Positions 34,318 through 46,312 of a stretch of 64,000 nt of DNA are shown one piece after another. Position 1 is the first letter of the stretch. Every line of letters begins with the position of its first letter. Origin of the DNA: Rattus norvegicus (lineage: Eukaryota > Chordata > Mammalia > Rodentia > Muridae); NCBI RefSeq assembly GCF_036323735.1, contig NC_086029.1:46146357-46210356 (forward strand), written 5' to 3'. Under the pieces are notes generated by a model that saw only the letters and a list, made by a program, of their open reading frames with translations, was not told the DNA's origin and made no database searches. Made by a program: the position numbers and the translations under genes.

Positions 34318-34352
34318 CACATCACCACCACCACCACCATCATCAACAACAA
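34318..34352 (+). repeat. (CAC)n/(CAT)n short tract
   Basis: A short trinucleotide run of CAC units ending in CAT and CAA units. Confidence 0.85.
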
Positions 34353-35354
34353 TGCATAGTACACATGGGAAGAGGGGTGAAAGGCCACTTTGAAAAACAA
34401 TCTGTGTATGGCATTCTCTGGTCTAGAATAGTCTCCTCATACTCTCCACTTAGAAACAGGAAAATGCACACTGGCAAATCCCCCACTGGCTGTAGAGAGA
34501 CTTCCAGAATAAGGAAGGAGATGGTGTGAGTTACAGAGTTAAAGCCTTAACCTTGCCAGAACCCAGTTCGTTTCTGCCCCCAGCACTCTGGTTTGTTTGT
34601 CCCAAACCAGTCCCATCAGGCCCACGCTCTAGGGGTGCAGGGCTTTAGGCAGTTATAATCCCTTCAGAGCCCAACCTTAGGTTTTATCTCAAGAAGGAAG
34701 CTAATTAACTGAGTGGAGTGGGAGAGGAAGAGAACAGCAGGGAGGGCCAGCGCCACCGCTGAGGTGAACCCAGAGCCTCTGAGTCAGGGTGGTGCCCGTG
34801 TGGTGGGCAGAGCTCTTCGGGGGTTCTTCTAGCATCAGTCAGGAGATCCTGTGACCCTGCTTAGTGCTGGAAGGAAGACCTCAGGTAAAATGCAAGTTGG
34901 GTGAGGAAAGCGGAGAGGTTGCTGGTGAGAGTGAGAAGAGTGAATTGCGAGCAGGGCACGTTTACCATCTTAATTAAATACCTGCCTGCGTCTGGGGAGA
35001 GCTGATTGCACCGTGTGAAAGAGTGCGCCAGGGTTTGGAGGGAACGCTGGATGACTGAGACAAATGAGGAGCAAGAAGACACAGAAGGGTGCCCAGAGCC
35101 AACACCATGAACTGAGGAGGAGCCCACCCTGGGGAGGCTCAAACAAAAGCTTAGTGGAGACTCTGGAGAATTCCATCACATCAGATACCTGAAGGAGAGA
35201 GTATACACTAGAGGCCATGCTCTAGCCTTAAGCAGTGAAGGGAGCCCCATCGGAGACGACTCCATCCAGAGAAAGGAGCTGCAGCAGAGGGTGCCTGGTC
35301 CCTACAACACAGCTCAGTTTACGCAACGTTGACTGTCCCTGCAGTCAACTGAAC
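34353..35354. other. Single-copy stretch, nothing recognised
   Basis: No repeat family or exon recognised. Two overlapping minus-strand frames (about 90 codons, 34861-35218) have no known domain. Confidence 0.45.
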
Positions 35355-35500
35355 AGCAAGAGAAACGTGTCCTCTGACCTCCACACATGCCGTAGCGTGT
35401 CTGCATGCATCTGTACGATGTATACTCCACAGACACATCACACATACATACATACATACACACCAGCACCGCCACCACTAATAAATAAATAAAACAAAAA
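35355..35500 (+). mobile_element. 3' end of a SINE (B2/B4-type)
   Basis: 'GTGTCCTCTGACCTCCACAC', then a (CATA)n tract (35438-35462) and 'AATAAATAAATAAAAC' match the 3' end of a B2/B4-type SINE. The head is not recognisable upstream. Confidence 0.5.
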
Positions 35501-35628
35501 AGTTTAAGATTAGCCTGTTCCATCGACACTTCAAATGCTTATAATCACGTTATCCAAAAGGGCGGGTTGTAAAGATGGGATGCTATTAGAGGCAGTCTGT
35601 ATTAGTAAGGTGGGAAGGCGGAGCAAGA

Positions 35629-35710
35629 GGACTGGAGGTTAGCTCAGTGGCAAGTCACTTGCCGAGTGAGCCCAAGACCCTTGGTTCAGCCCCCAACTCT
35701 AGGAGGAAAA
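35629..35710 (+). mobile_element. Old ID-type SINE
   Basis: 'GAGGTTAGCTCAGTGGCAAG' (A-box region) and 'CCTTGGTTCAGCCCCCAACT' (B-box region) then GGAGGAAAAA follow the ID consensus with several substitutions. An older copy than those at 50235 and 61751. Confidence 0.75.
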
Positions 35711-37034
35711 ATTGCAGACCATGTAAAACATCTAAAAAGTACAGAGTGTCCTAAGGAGCGCTCATCAACAGTTTCCTGAGCTGAAAAACTCCATTTGGTA
35801 TTTTTAAATGCTATGAGAGCTGGGGAATAAAAATTATCTTACACATCTTGCTGCAGAAAGCTTGCTACAATGGTCTCGTTCTCAAGTTTGACTGGGTACA
35901 AATACAGATTTTATGACTGTTATCAATGAAAAGAGCTCCTGGGTGGATAAACTTGAATATTTGAACGTAGCCATGTAAGCAGGTAGAGCACATGAAAACA
36001 ATAACAGACATCAGAAAGAAGCAAAACCCTTAAAAAATACACATGTCCTGAAAATCACAGAATCACAAGTGACACAATGACAATCCAAAATTAAACATAC
36101 TCACAAGATAATGTTGGACATATTTTAATAGGCAAGATTTTTAATTTTAATATTAATATTTTTCATATTATAAAGTGGGGAGTGTTTTTTTTAAAAAATA
36201 GATAAAAAAACAGGAAAGTGTAGTTGTTTTTATTTCCAAGAAATTTCAGTGCCATATGGAATATTAACTAGGACACAGGTTGAAATTTTGTATCAAAATA
36301 AATACAGAATCCAAGGGGGAGACAGAATAATATTTTCAAGTGGCTCAGCATCAAATAAAACAAAGGTCATTTCAAATGACTAGTGGTTAGGGAACCTGAA
36401 CCATTATACAAGTTCATATATTTGTCAATATAGAGAGAACTGGAGTAAGTGACTCTGGGGACCTTCCTGATACAGTCGGGTGACTCGTCGCTGTTCTAAC
36501 CAGCCACAATGTGTTACATTAATACAGTTTTCACAGTCAATGGACTCTGTGTATAAAGCTGGTTGTGGTGGGAAATTTTCCCAAAATAATATGAAAAGCA
36601 TTTTGTGGATTTTATGGTCCTAGATAACTCCTGACTAAAAGAATAGATAAAGGAACTGACAAAAAAATTAACACATTTTTAATGTGCTAAATTTTAAAGC
36701 TGTTACTTTCAAAACTTTGGGATATGCCCAGGTGGCTCTTGTTGGAATATTTACATTTTAATTCTTTTAGGGTTAAAAACAAAGAATCAATAAAAGTAAA
36801 TTAACTGACCCTTGATCTAAAAAGCAAGTAAATTTAAGAGAAATTAAAAATAATAATTTAAGAAATGTGTTGTTACACTAGAGAATACAATAGCTGAGTC
36901 CTAGAGACCTTAGAAACCTATGCACGAATTTGTGTCTCTAGTTACCTGAATTAAGAACCTAAAAGCAGACTTATGCAGATGTGAAAGTAGGAAAGATCAC
37001 TAATGAAACGTTTAAAGGATGTGACAGACACGTC
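35711..37034. other. AT-rich single-copy stretch
   Basis: A low-GC interval with long A/T runs and TAATAT/TTAAAA motifs. No repeat family could be assigned. It contains no long open frame and might be decayed LINE sequence or conserved AT-rich DNA. Confidence 0.4.
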
Positions 37035-37220
37035 AGCTTAACTCAACCTAGAGTCACCTGGGAAGTGAGTCTTAAAGGGGGATCATTTACAGCCGCTTGG
37101 TCTGTGAACACGTCTAGGAAGGATCGCCTTAATTAAAGTGGTTAACATGGGACCACCCAGTCCGCTGAGGATGGGTTTCCTAAGGGGATGATTCCCTTGT
37201 GGGTAGAAAGACCCTTTCAC
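37035..37220 (+). mobile_element. Possible ERVL-like LTR relic, sense
   Basis: 'GTCAGCTTAACTCAACCTAG' then 'AGTCACCTGGGAAGTGAGTC' and 'ATGGGACCACCCAGTCCGCT' follow the rodent ERVL-like LTR order, strongly diverged. Confidence 0.45.
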
Positions 37221-38444
37221 CTAAGATCGTCAGAAAACACAAACATTTACATTATGATCTGTAACAATAGCAAAATCACAGTTACAAAGTAACAACGAAA
37301 GTAACTTTGTGGTTGGAGATCACCACAGCATGAGGAACTGCACGGAAAGGGCCCGCTTTAAGGAGGTTAAGAGCCACTGGCCTAGGGAAAGAGTCCTGAA
37401 CCTTTAAAGTTGGAGCTGAGCACAGGCAAGCGAGCATCAAGCACACACTCATTGCTCTCTGCTCTCGATTGTGAACGTGGATAGCTGTTTTAAATTCCTG
37501 CCACGATGTTCTAAGGTGACTTCCCCACAGCCCTGGACTGGAATCTGGAACCAGACTATCTTCTTCCTCCATTAAAGTTGCTTTTTATCAAGGTACCTCA
37601 GGAGAAATGCAAGGACAACAAAGGTGTAAAGGCATAGTTTTTAATTCCCTTCTAAAAATGTTTGGTCTCCAAACCACGTCAATGGCATCTCATAGGCACA
37701 AGCCAACATCTATGGGGAAAGTTAGAAAATCACCCAAAACCCACCTCCAAGGGGCAATGACTTCAATGGGTCTTTGGATACGCAGCTTTAAATAAGGAAT
37801 AGATTGGCTTTGTACATTACATCAGAACATAGAGCACACGAAACCTTGCCAACACTGCTTATGTAACTGATCTAATCTTGAAACCAAACCCAGACAAGAA
37901 GAAGGGGGAGCCAAGAGAAGAGGAAAAACCATCAATCTAGAGATGGGTCCTGTAAATATAGAAAGCAACACCCTAAATAAATCCAAAGAATGCTTCTCAT
38001 ACTATTTTAGAATGACCTAGCATAATAAGACTTAAGGCTCATTAAGGACCCATCGACCATTTAACATGAAGCACTGAAACACAACACATCACTCAACCGT
38101 GTCAGAAGTCACTGCATGATGTCCTGTGTAGACACAGAAGAAGAAAAGGTGCAGATATTCAGATAGTCCTTTAAGACAAAAAAATAAAAGGCCCTGACTT
38201 TTAAACTAAGACATTAATTCAAAAGATTATCACTCGAGAAAGAGAAACAGCATCATGAGTGATAGAAACTCCCAACTCTACCCACAAAGCCCCCATACCT
38301 CCTGTCTACTCTCTGGATACAGGCCGTTGCCTCTCTGACAGGCCAGTCCACGTCACTGCCTCAGGACATCCCTGCATTCACCCTTCTCTCTCACTTGCCT
38401 GGAGACCCCCAAGCACCGCTCTTCTGGTAATTATTTTCTCACCT
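37221..38444. other. Single-copy stretch, nothing recognised
   Basis: No repeat family or exon recognised. Minus-strand frame 37282-37572 (96 codons) has no known domain. Confidence 0.45.
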
Positions 38445-38548
38445 TTTTTCCTGAGACCACAAGCTCCTGTGGCCACAGGCTGTGTCACACAATTTCATTA
38501 TGCTAGCTCTTGACACCAAATAGGTACTTAATTAGTGTTGATTCCTTG
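38445..38548 (+). mobile_element. L2/MIR-type 3' end
   Basis: 'GAGACCACAAGCTCCTGTGG', 'CACAGGCTGTGTCACACAAT' and 'AATAGGTACTTAATTAGTGT' follow the L2 3' tail ('GAGCTCCTTGAGGGCAGGGACTGTGTC...GTAGGTGCTTAATAAATG'). Ancient, diverged. Confidence 0.55.
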
Positions 38549-40167
38549 TTTAATTAATCAGTGCACCAAAAGTTTGCAAGGACATATGGTTATTGATTCA
38601 TGTGCAGGGAAGCAATTCTAAATTAATAACTCAGTCATCAAATCATGGGCTCTATAGGACCAGCCCTGAGCACTCATGGCCCTGGACGAGTGTGTCTGTG
38701 GACCAAGCTCGGAGAGGTTTCATGATTCCAACTTTTAAGGATCTAAGGAGCAAAGCTGAAACACAGCCTACTGTGATTTCCCTTCCTGACGTGGTTTCTT
38801 CTGTGGAGACTGAGAGGGGATACAGCTGAGCTAGCCGAGGTGCCCTGCATCAGTTACCCAGAAGTAAGAGGCGCTCTGCATGAAACCCTAACTCAAACCC
38901 AAAGAATTTACCTAAGCCAGCTAATGAAAGTCTCCTTTGGCCAAACCTAAGAGCGAAGTCCCTTCTCTTCTAAAGTTGCAGCTTTCTGTTTTGTCACATT
39001 CTCTATGCCAAGTGACAGGAAAGGAGACACTAACAGGCCCCCTTCCACCCACTGATGAAGTCATCAGACTTCATGGTCATAAAAATACCCCCAAGAATTC
39101 TAAATAGATCACGTATTGACTGAAGGGAAGGATGGTGTTCTGCTTCGTCATCCCCAAAGAAATCACGGCACAGACAAAGCCCCTGGAATCCACTGAGGTT
39201 TTAGCCAGTTCAGAAACTGACTAAAATAAAGACTCAGACATCAAGGGCATCACTGGGGGTCATGCCTCAGTGCATCTAGTTGGCTAATGGGCCAAACACC
39301 ATTCACGCTTGCTGCTCTCCAGTTGACTTTCTGAAAGAGATTTGCCTTCTCTTCTTAGAGATCTGGGAGCAGTCCCAAACGTTTAGGTAAACAGACGTGG
39401 GCCTGAAGGCGTGGGAGGGTAAGGAGGGATTGTCTGGGGAAAGAATGGCAGACAGACAAGATTAGCCTTAACAGCTCCAGGACTCCTGCACGGAGCAGAG
39501 TGCAGAGGAGCTTGGCGGAGCTCCAGGAGGCCTGAGCTATGAAGTCAGCAAACCCGAATTACTTCATACAAATCCCCACTTGCAGAAGACAGACCAGCTC
39601 CATAAACACATCCCCGGTTCTGCCGGCTGCACTCGTAGATGCTTGCCTGAATGAATATTCAGACGTGAGACTGGACCATCTACTGCCTTAAAAAGCCATT
39701 TTTACCCATCCTTTTCTGTCGGGAGGCAATTACTGCTCAGTCCCCACTTTAATTTGCCCTGACAGCCTACTGTCAGGTACCACCAAAGAAAACAGATGAG
39801 AACTTGAAGCAATAGTTACTCTCTGGGTGATAAATGTTTATGCCAGGAAAAGATTAGTTAAAAATCCATCTACCCCCACCTGGGCTGAGAGTCTGTTTGA
39901 GGGAACTGTCAGTAGAATCATTACTAATGAAGTACCAGGCTACGTGAAACAATGGTTAGGAAGGAAGTCGAAGAGATAAACGTAATTTCAGATGCCACAC
40001 GGTTTTCATTAGGAAGGAAGGTTCAGGGAGACAGCGTGCCTTTGGAGCAGCCCGAGGGATTATGAATAAGGCATCGAGTCTTATCCAGTTCCATATACCC
40101 AGCCAGTTCTCAACCTTTGATCCCTCCTGTGATGCCTTGGCACCAGTCCATGGCCATAAAAATCCAG
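38549..40167. other. Single-copy stretch; conserved-looking block at about 39640-39960
   Basis: No repeat recognised. Around 39640-39960 the sequence includes 'GAATGAATATTCAGACGTGA', 'GGCAATTACTGCTCAGTCCC' and 'ACTTTAATTTGCCCTGACAG', with TAATT-type cores and no simple-repeat decay, so it is a candidate conserved non-coding element. Confidence 0.35.
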
Positions 40168-40322
40168 AGGTCCGGGGCTGTGGAGATGCCGCGGGTCATA
40201 CAAACATGGGGTCCAGAGTTCAGATTCCCAGAACCTACATAGAAGGGCAGATGTGGCAGCACACATCTGTAATCCCAGCACTCCTATGTTGAGCTGGGGG
40301 AGCAGAGGCAGGAGAGTCACTG
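40168..40322 (+). mobile_element. B4/RSINE1 SINE, 5' part
   Basis: 'GGGGCTGTGGAGATGCCGCG', 'GTCCAGAGTTCAGATTCCCA' and 'CACACATCTGTAATCCCAGC' then 'GGAGCAGAGGCAGGAGAGTC' match the head and start of the B1-like body. The element stops within the body, so it is 3' truncated or interrupted by the LTR-like sequence that follows. Confidence 0.75.
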
Positions 40323-40324
40323 TG

Positions 40325-40490
40325 TGTGTGGTTTGAATAACAGCTCCCACGGGCGCATACATTTGAATGTTCAGTCATCAGGCAGTGGCTAACTCGTCTT
40401 CCTCCACAGCCCCACGATGGAATCCACACACTTTGCTTTGCTCAAGGAGGGACAGTCAAAGAATGTCCTTCCAGCTAGGTCTCTGGCCAC
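40325..40490 (+). mobile_element. LTR-like relic, sense, 5' part
   Basis: 'GTGGTTTGAATAACAGCTCC' then 'GCATACATTTGAATGTTCAG' and 'TCATCAGGCAGTGGCTAACT' resemble the 5' half of a rodent LTR that starts 'GGTTTGAATATGGCTCCC'. Tentative. Confidence 0.45.
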
Positions 40491-40500
40491 CGGGTTCTGG

Positions 40501-42426
40501 ATTGGGAATTGGGGGTCCATGAACAGCTAAAGAGAACACAAGGATGAAAGGAGAGACGGCAGTGGACGGTTTACTGGCCAAGCACTCACATCCTTACCCA
40601 GCCTTACTGTAGGGCCTGACTCCTTTTCTTTCATTTTTACTAGTTCTTTGATAATTTCTAGTGTGTGGGATCATGTTCTCCCCTCTTCCCCCAGCTCTAC
40701 CCAGATCCACCCCCACTTTCCCACCCACCCAACTTGGTGTCCCTCTCTTTAAACCATAAAAGCCCGTTTGTAGCACTCAAATATTCCTAGAGAAACCATC
40801 TTCTCCTGAGCATGGGCGGCTTACTGGAGAGGACGCGCTTCGAGAAAACTGTCTTTCCCTCCCTCAGCAGCTGACAATTGCCAACAGCGCCAATGACTGT
40901 GATCCGGCCTCAGTAAGAAGAGAATGAGAACCCACGATCCCCTATGCTATTTCCTTAACGAGAAGTCTCTCTCCCTGGAATTTCTCTTCTCAGGCACTGA
41001 CATTCTTGCCCTTCCCCATCCTTTGGGCTTGAGTGAGGACACAGCTGTGTCTCATGCTCAGATGGACAAACAGATGAGAATTTGAGGTGCCCACCATTTC
41101 TGCAAGCTATACTATGGAAAGGGAAAAAAACAAAACAAACAAATAAAAAACAAAAAACCCACTGTACAGAACATCTTCACCATGAGAGATTACTGAGCAT
41201 GGACAAACCAGGTTTTTCAGCACAAAATGCCTAGGGCCAAAACCACTGTGACATTACATAGTGAGACCCCCAAGCTAGGCCACCCTTAGAGACTGAGCTT
41301 CACCTCTAAGCACACAAGGAGACTACCCTTTTTGTATTGACTGTAACTTTCCCTAGAAGTACTACTTGGTTTGTTTCATTGTTGCAAAATCTGGATTATT
41401 TTTGCTTTGAGCAAAACCTTTGAAGTTAACAGTCAGCTCACCTGTGCAGAGGGGTAAGAACTCTGCCACAGACTGACCGCTCAGGGCTGTGGAGAAAACA
41501 GAAAAGAAACCACATTGCTTGAGTTCTGATACCATACTGTTCCGAGGATCCCCAGTGTCAGGACCCAAGAGCCCATGGGGACAGAAGGATGTGAGAGCCA
41601 AGGCTACAGTCCCTGTGGGAAGTTGGTGTATAAACCAGGGAGCAGGGAAGAATTACTTCAGGGAGCCCAGCGCTCACCCAGAGTCTCAGGAGAAAGGTAG
41701 ATGAAGTCATATTGAAGTCGCAGTAGGGTGAGCCAGCCAGCCAGACTTTAGAGATATCAAGTCAGAGCTGGCCCCACTCTCCAGTGGAAAAGTACAGCTC
41801 AGAACCTCGCTGGAGCAGACTGGAGCTGTTTGACTCTTGATGCCTTTTCTTTGGGGCTGGCACAGGAGTTTGAGGTGAACTGTGATGGTTACTCCCCGCC
41901 TTCCCTTCGCTCTCATGGATGCTTCGGGGCTGAGTTCCAGAACCTGACCCTTAGGTAAGCAAACTGTTCTTACTCAATTCTGTTCATCTTTAGACATGCA
42001 GAGGCCTCTGTGCTGTGGCATGCCATGTTTTACATTTCTGAGTCACACCAATTAAACAATCTCTCTTGCACGTCTCTATCAGTGGGCTCAGGAAACCAGA
42101 TCGCCTTCCCCAGTGTGTGTGGGCATAGGCTAATCTCTTGAGCACATGAATCAATCAAAGGGGAGAGAAATTCTTCTCTTTATCTACTTACCTGTCTGCT
42201 TTAGGAAAAGCCACTTCAACTGCTCCAACCCGAGGCTGGGAATTAACGCATTCTCTCCCAGGCTCTCGTTCTCTCTTGAACTTAGCTTACCCTACACCAC
42301 CCGCCTTTCTGGGCCTCCAGTTTACAGACACGGAGCTCCCTTTCTCTGTGCTAGAGGACTTCATTTCTTCTATGTAGATGCATAGGTAGATGTACTCACC
42401 TTCTGTGTTTGTAAATGTATGCGTGG
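40501..42426. other. Single-copy stretch with an A-rich run at 41109-41160
   Basis: No repeat family recognised except the A-rich (AAAC)-like run. Open frames are at chance length. Confidence 0.45.
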
Positions 42427-42605
42427 GGGCTGGAGAGGTGTCGCAGTAGTTAGGAGGACTGGCTGCTCTTCCCGACGACTGGTGTTCAGTTCCCAGCAAC
42501 CACACACAAATGGCTCACAGCCACCTGTATGCAACTCCGGTTCTGAGTGTCTAACACCTCATACATGCAGGCACGTACACTTACACATAAGCTAAAATAA
42601 TACAA
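42427..42605 (+). mobile_element. B2/B3 SINE, sense
   Basis: 'GGGGGCTGGAGAGGTGTCGC', 'GGCTGCTCTTCCCGACGACT', 'GTTCAGTTCCCAGCAACCAC' and 'GGCTCACAGCCACCTGTATG' follow the consensus closely. Tail 'AAGCTAAAATAATACAAG'. Confidence 0.88.
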
Positions 42606-42794
42606 GAAACGTATATGTGGGAGTTTTGGTTCCAAAGTCGCTACACGACTCTGAGAGTTTCCTTTGGGTGCAAGCAAGCTGGGAAGCTGGGAATGCCCGG
42701 ATCCTCTGCATAGTCCTTACAGGAAGCATACACCCATAAGGCCAGCAGTGGGGAGTCAGAGAATGAGACCAGATAGAACCCTCGAAGCCTATTG

Positions 42795-42941
42795 ATCAGC
42801 TAATCTACATGGTTTATTATGGTTCCAGGCCAGTAAGATTCTTTGCCTCAAACAAGACGTAAAAGGTGCCACCTTAGAACTATCCTTAGACTATCTAAGG
42901 ATGAGGAACAACACCTTAGACTATCTCTGACCTATACACAT
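42795..42941 (+). mobile_element. 3' part of a B4/RSINE1-type SINE
   Basis: 'TTCCAGGCCAGTAAGATTCT' and 'TTGCCTCAAACAAGACGTAA' then 'CTCTGACCTATACACATGTG' resemble the B4/RSINE1 3' half leading into a CA tail. Diverged, and a local duplication ('CTTAGACTATCT') is visible near 42883-42927. Confidence 0.5.
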
Positions 42942-43005
42942 GTGAACACACACAGACACACACACGCACACACGCGCACACACACGCGCGCACACACACA
43001 CACAG
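42942..43005 (+). repeat. (CA/CG)n microsatellite
   Basis: A CA run with CACGCG interruptions, forming the tail of the SINE fragment upstream. Alternating CG/CA of this kind favours Z-DNA. Confidence 0.93.
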
Positions 43006-43099
43006 CTTGCCCTAGACCATCTCACTGTTTCGATCCACTTCCCTGCCAGCCTGCCTCCAAACAACCCCTGCACACTCCCGGCCGCCAGGAACAGAAGGC

Positions 43100-43465
43100 T
43101 GGTGTCAGGGTTTGAATAGGAAATGTCCCCTGGAGGACACTTGGTCCCCAGTAGGGGGAATGTGAACCTTTAGGTGAGGTTCACTGGAGGAAGAGGGTCA
43201 CTGGGAAGCAGGTCCCCTGAGTCCTCACCCTCACTGGGTTCCATCCCATACCCTTTCTGCCCATGGCCCACAAAGATGTGAGGAGAGCCAGCCACCCTCT
43301 GCTGCTGTCATGAACACAGAGTCTTGGTGTACGGCGAGACCTCCCTGAGCAGCCCAAAGGGGCAAATCTAACTCCATCAGGGCAGCATGGCTGTGAAAGC
43401 CAGAGCCTGGGGCCTCTGCTCAAGGCTTGCAGGTGTTCCTTCTTTGAGAAGCCAAATCGTGTCAT
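43100..43465 (+). mobile_element. MaLR-like LTR relic, sense, 5' and middle part
   Basis: 'GTGTCAGGGTTTGAATAGGA', 'GACACTTGGTCCCCAGTAGG' and 'GGAGGAAGAGGGTCACTGGG' follow an LTR family common in rodents. No clear 3' end was found. Family tentative. Confidence 0.5.
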
Positions 43466-43944
43466 AAAATACTGACTTCAGAAAGGTACAAACTTGAATT
43501 TATTTCTCATGCCAATAGCGTTTTAATATTTTCCCAATGGTTCCTCAAAACACCCTACTGTGTTCTCACTTTAAATGTCTCCAAGCCCCTTTGAAACTTG
43601 TAGTGATTGATACAGGTTTTAAGGTCGGTTTACAGCCGCTCATGTCACATTTTCTCCCGATTTCCAGTCTTGTCTGGCACCACTGATTGGTAAGTCATTT
43701 GATTTCGTCTTTTATCGGGGTCCTTTGAATTTATCAAAATGTTGAAATGATTCATCAGTCAGAATAAACGACTTCAAAGGGATTCAGGTTAAACTTCAGA
43801 AATCTGAAGTGGGTGTCCAACAGAAGACTTCTTGCATTTCACCTGCAGGACCAGCAGCCTGCTGGGAAATTTAACTAAAAAGACCTAATGAGTATGTAAG
43901 TCACATTCGAAAATCATCTGCTGTCCATATGTTTCCATTCCTGT
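43466..43944. other. Single-copy stretch; conserved-looking block at 43480-43800
   Basis: AT-rich, repeat-free sequence with 'ATAGCGTTTTAATATTTTCC', 'TTTATCGGGGTCCTTTGAAT' and 'GTTGAAATGATTCATCAGTC'. The absence of tandem decay and the presence of CpG-bearing homeobox-like motifs make it a candidate conserved non-coding element. Confidence 0.35.
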
Positions 43945-44172
43945 GCGTGGTATGTGCGTGTGCGTGTGCATGTGTGTGTGTGTGTGTGTGTGTGATATGT
44001 GCATGTGTGTGTGTCTGTGTGTATATGTGTGCCTGTGTGTATGTATGTGTGCCTGTGTGTGGTATGTGCCTGTGTGTGTGTGTGTGTGTGTGGTATGTCC
44101 ATGTATGTGTGAGTGTGTGTGTGCGCGTGCATGTGTCTGAGTGTCTATGTGTGTACATGTGTGTGTACATGC
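43945..44172 (+). repeat. (TG)n microsatellite with interruptions
   Basis: About 230 bp of TG/CG/TATG repeats on the plus strand with regular 'GTGCCTGTGTGTATG' interruptions. The long CV-rich or TH-rich frames through it are artefacts. Confidence 0.95.
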
Positions 44173-44534
44173 AGGCATCCATATGCATTTTACCCAGCAA
44201 CATTTATTATGTAGCCCAGATATGTTTTAGGCCATTTATTTCCACCAATCTATTCTCTGAGTCTCAGAGATCACTGTGAAAGAAAAACAAGGTGAATTCC
44301 TGGGGAAGGGGTGCTGCCTGAACAAATCCTGAAAAACCAGGCTGTCTGTCCCAGTTGTTGCAGAGGCAAAAAGTGCATAGGGTAATTGTTGTTAAATGAG
44401 CATCTCAGAGACACATGTCGGTCATACCGGCATGATTGTATGGTTCCAAGGTAGTGTTAATAATAAGTGTTTTTTTTTAAAAGATTGTGTACTCAAAATG
44501 TTAATCAGGATTTTAGAAAACAGTGGTAGGCACG

Positions 44535-44855
44535 GAAGAGGAGGAGGAGGGGGAGGAAGGGGGAAGAGAAAGGAGGAGGGGAGGAGAAAGGAGGAGGGGA
44601 GGAGGAAGGAGGAGGGAGGGAAGTGGGTGAGGGAGAGACAGAAGTTGGTGAGGGAGAGACAGAAGTTGGTGAGGGGGAGACAGAGGAGGAGGAGGGAGAG
44701 AGGCAGAGAGAAGGGGAAGAGGAGGGAGAGAGGGAAGAGGAGGAGAAGGAGGGGGAGGAAGGAGGAGGAAGAAGAATAGAGAGGAGAGGAGGAAGAGAGG
44801 AAGGGGAAAGAAGAGGAGGTGGAAGAAGAGGAGTGAGAGAGAGGGAAGAGGTGGG
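44535..44855 (+). repeat. Polypurine (GGA/GAGG)n tract, about 320 bp
   Basis: Almost pure purine on the plus strand, dominated by GGAGGA, GGGGA and GAGAG. It contains a 21-bp tandem element (about 44626-44690; GTGAGGGAGAGACAGAAGTTG) in nearly three copies. No SINE body is obvious at its 5' side. Confidence 0.95.
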
Positions 44856-45544
44856 AAATGATGGCAACTATCCAAACAAAAGAACTCACTTCTGAAATGT
44901 CCATGGAAAATACAAGGTTTTCGGTTGGTGACGGCAGATGAAACATGTAGTCCCTAAACAAAAGCACTAAGAAATACACACGTCAACACAGCCCTAAAAA
45001 TATTTTGAAGAAAATGAGTGTCTAAGCTGTGAGAAGCGGGCAAGCCCGTGGATGGAGTCGGCAGATGGCACATCAAAGGCTGCCTGTTTGCCTGGAGAAT
45101 CCACCAGGTGGATGGGCCAGCAGGATCCCAACACAAGCTATGAGCGTTCCAGCCAGGGCAGCATGGCTCTCAGGCAGCCAGCAGCCTGGGGACTGAAAAA
45201 GGACCAGGTCTACAACATGAAGACCTGAGCTGAAGATCTAAGGCTGAAGTGGCAAGTCAGGATCAGACAGTTGAGGACTCCAAATTATCAGGCTCAGAGG
45301 TGAGGACATATCCTTGCAGGGAAAGAATCCACGGAGGTTTGGGAACAAAAGGAGTCGGGTAGATGAGTAGTGTTGCTGTCAGGTTATTGCCTGCTCCAAG
45401 TTACTCCATATCCTGTGTGAGGTCTTCACAGGTTCTCACTGAGCCTGGAGCTGCTAATAAGGCTACGCTGGCTGGCCAGAGAGTCCGAGGGATCCCACTA
45501 TCTCCATCTCGGAAGCCTCACAACTATAAAGGTCATAAGAGGCA
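44856..45544. other. Single-copy stretch, nothing recognised
   Basis: No repeat family or exon recognised in this interval. Confidence 0.4.
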
Positions 45545-45640
45545 GGCCTGGCTTCCTATGTAGGTTTTAGGGACTGAACTCCGATCATCCTGCTCTCTAA
45601 GCAAGCCCTTCACAGCCTGAGCCATCTCCCCAGTCACCTT
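45545..45640 (-). mobile_element. Head of a B4/RSINE1-type SINE, antisense
   Basis: 'GAGCCATCTCCCCAGTCACC' is the reverse of the SINE head 'GACTGGGGAGATGGCTC'. 'AGGGACTGAACTCCGATCAT' is the reverse of the B-box side. Only the 5' part of the element is present. Confidence 0.65.
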
Positions 45641-46049
45641 AAAACCCTTACACAAGTGAAAACAGGGGAAATGGACAGGATTGGAATCTTGCCAGCGGGA
45701 CTCCTCACAGAGTTCTCACTGTGATTCCTGGCTTAAGTAGAAGGCTAAGTGGCTCTCTCTGAGAGGCCGACGCCACACTTCCCTGGCACCTGAGGGTGTA
45801 GCGTTCAGGTCCACCCTATCAACACTGCGGCCCCAAAAGACCTATCCCCCAAAGTTCCCTATTAACATGAGTGCTGAGAACCTTTGGCCCCTCAATTACT
45901 AGACAGAGCAACTATCTAATGCCCAGGTCACTCCCTGGGCTTACTGACCCCTCTTTGTGAAAGTGGCAGTCAATGGCCCAGAGATTCACCAGCAATGGGG
46001 TCTCAGGATGGAGAAGAGAGGAAGGTGAGGCTAGCATCCTACCTGAGTG

Positions 46050-46236
46050 TTCCCTCCCTCCCTCTCCCCCTCTTCCTCCTCTCTCTCCCTCCTTCCCTCT
46101 CTCTTTCTGCCCCTACCTCCCCTCTCTCTCCCTCCCTCTCCCTTCTCCCTCTCTTTCTCTCCCTCTTCTCTCTCTCCCCCTCTCCCTTCCTCTCTCTCCC
46201 TCCTTCCCTCTCTCTTTCTGCCCCTACCTCCCCTCT

Positions 46237-46312
<76 letters not shown>

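Noticed and set aside
36766..36776. Telomere-like TTAGGG
   Set aside because: A single hexamer, not an interstitial telomeric array.
44396..44979. 185-codon minus-strand Ser/Leu/Pro-rich frame and 127-codon plus-strand frame
   Set aside because: Translations of the polypurine tract.
45104..45117. CTCF-like CCACCAGGTGGATG
   Set aside because: Mismatch at the core C and the following bases.
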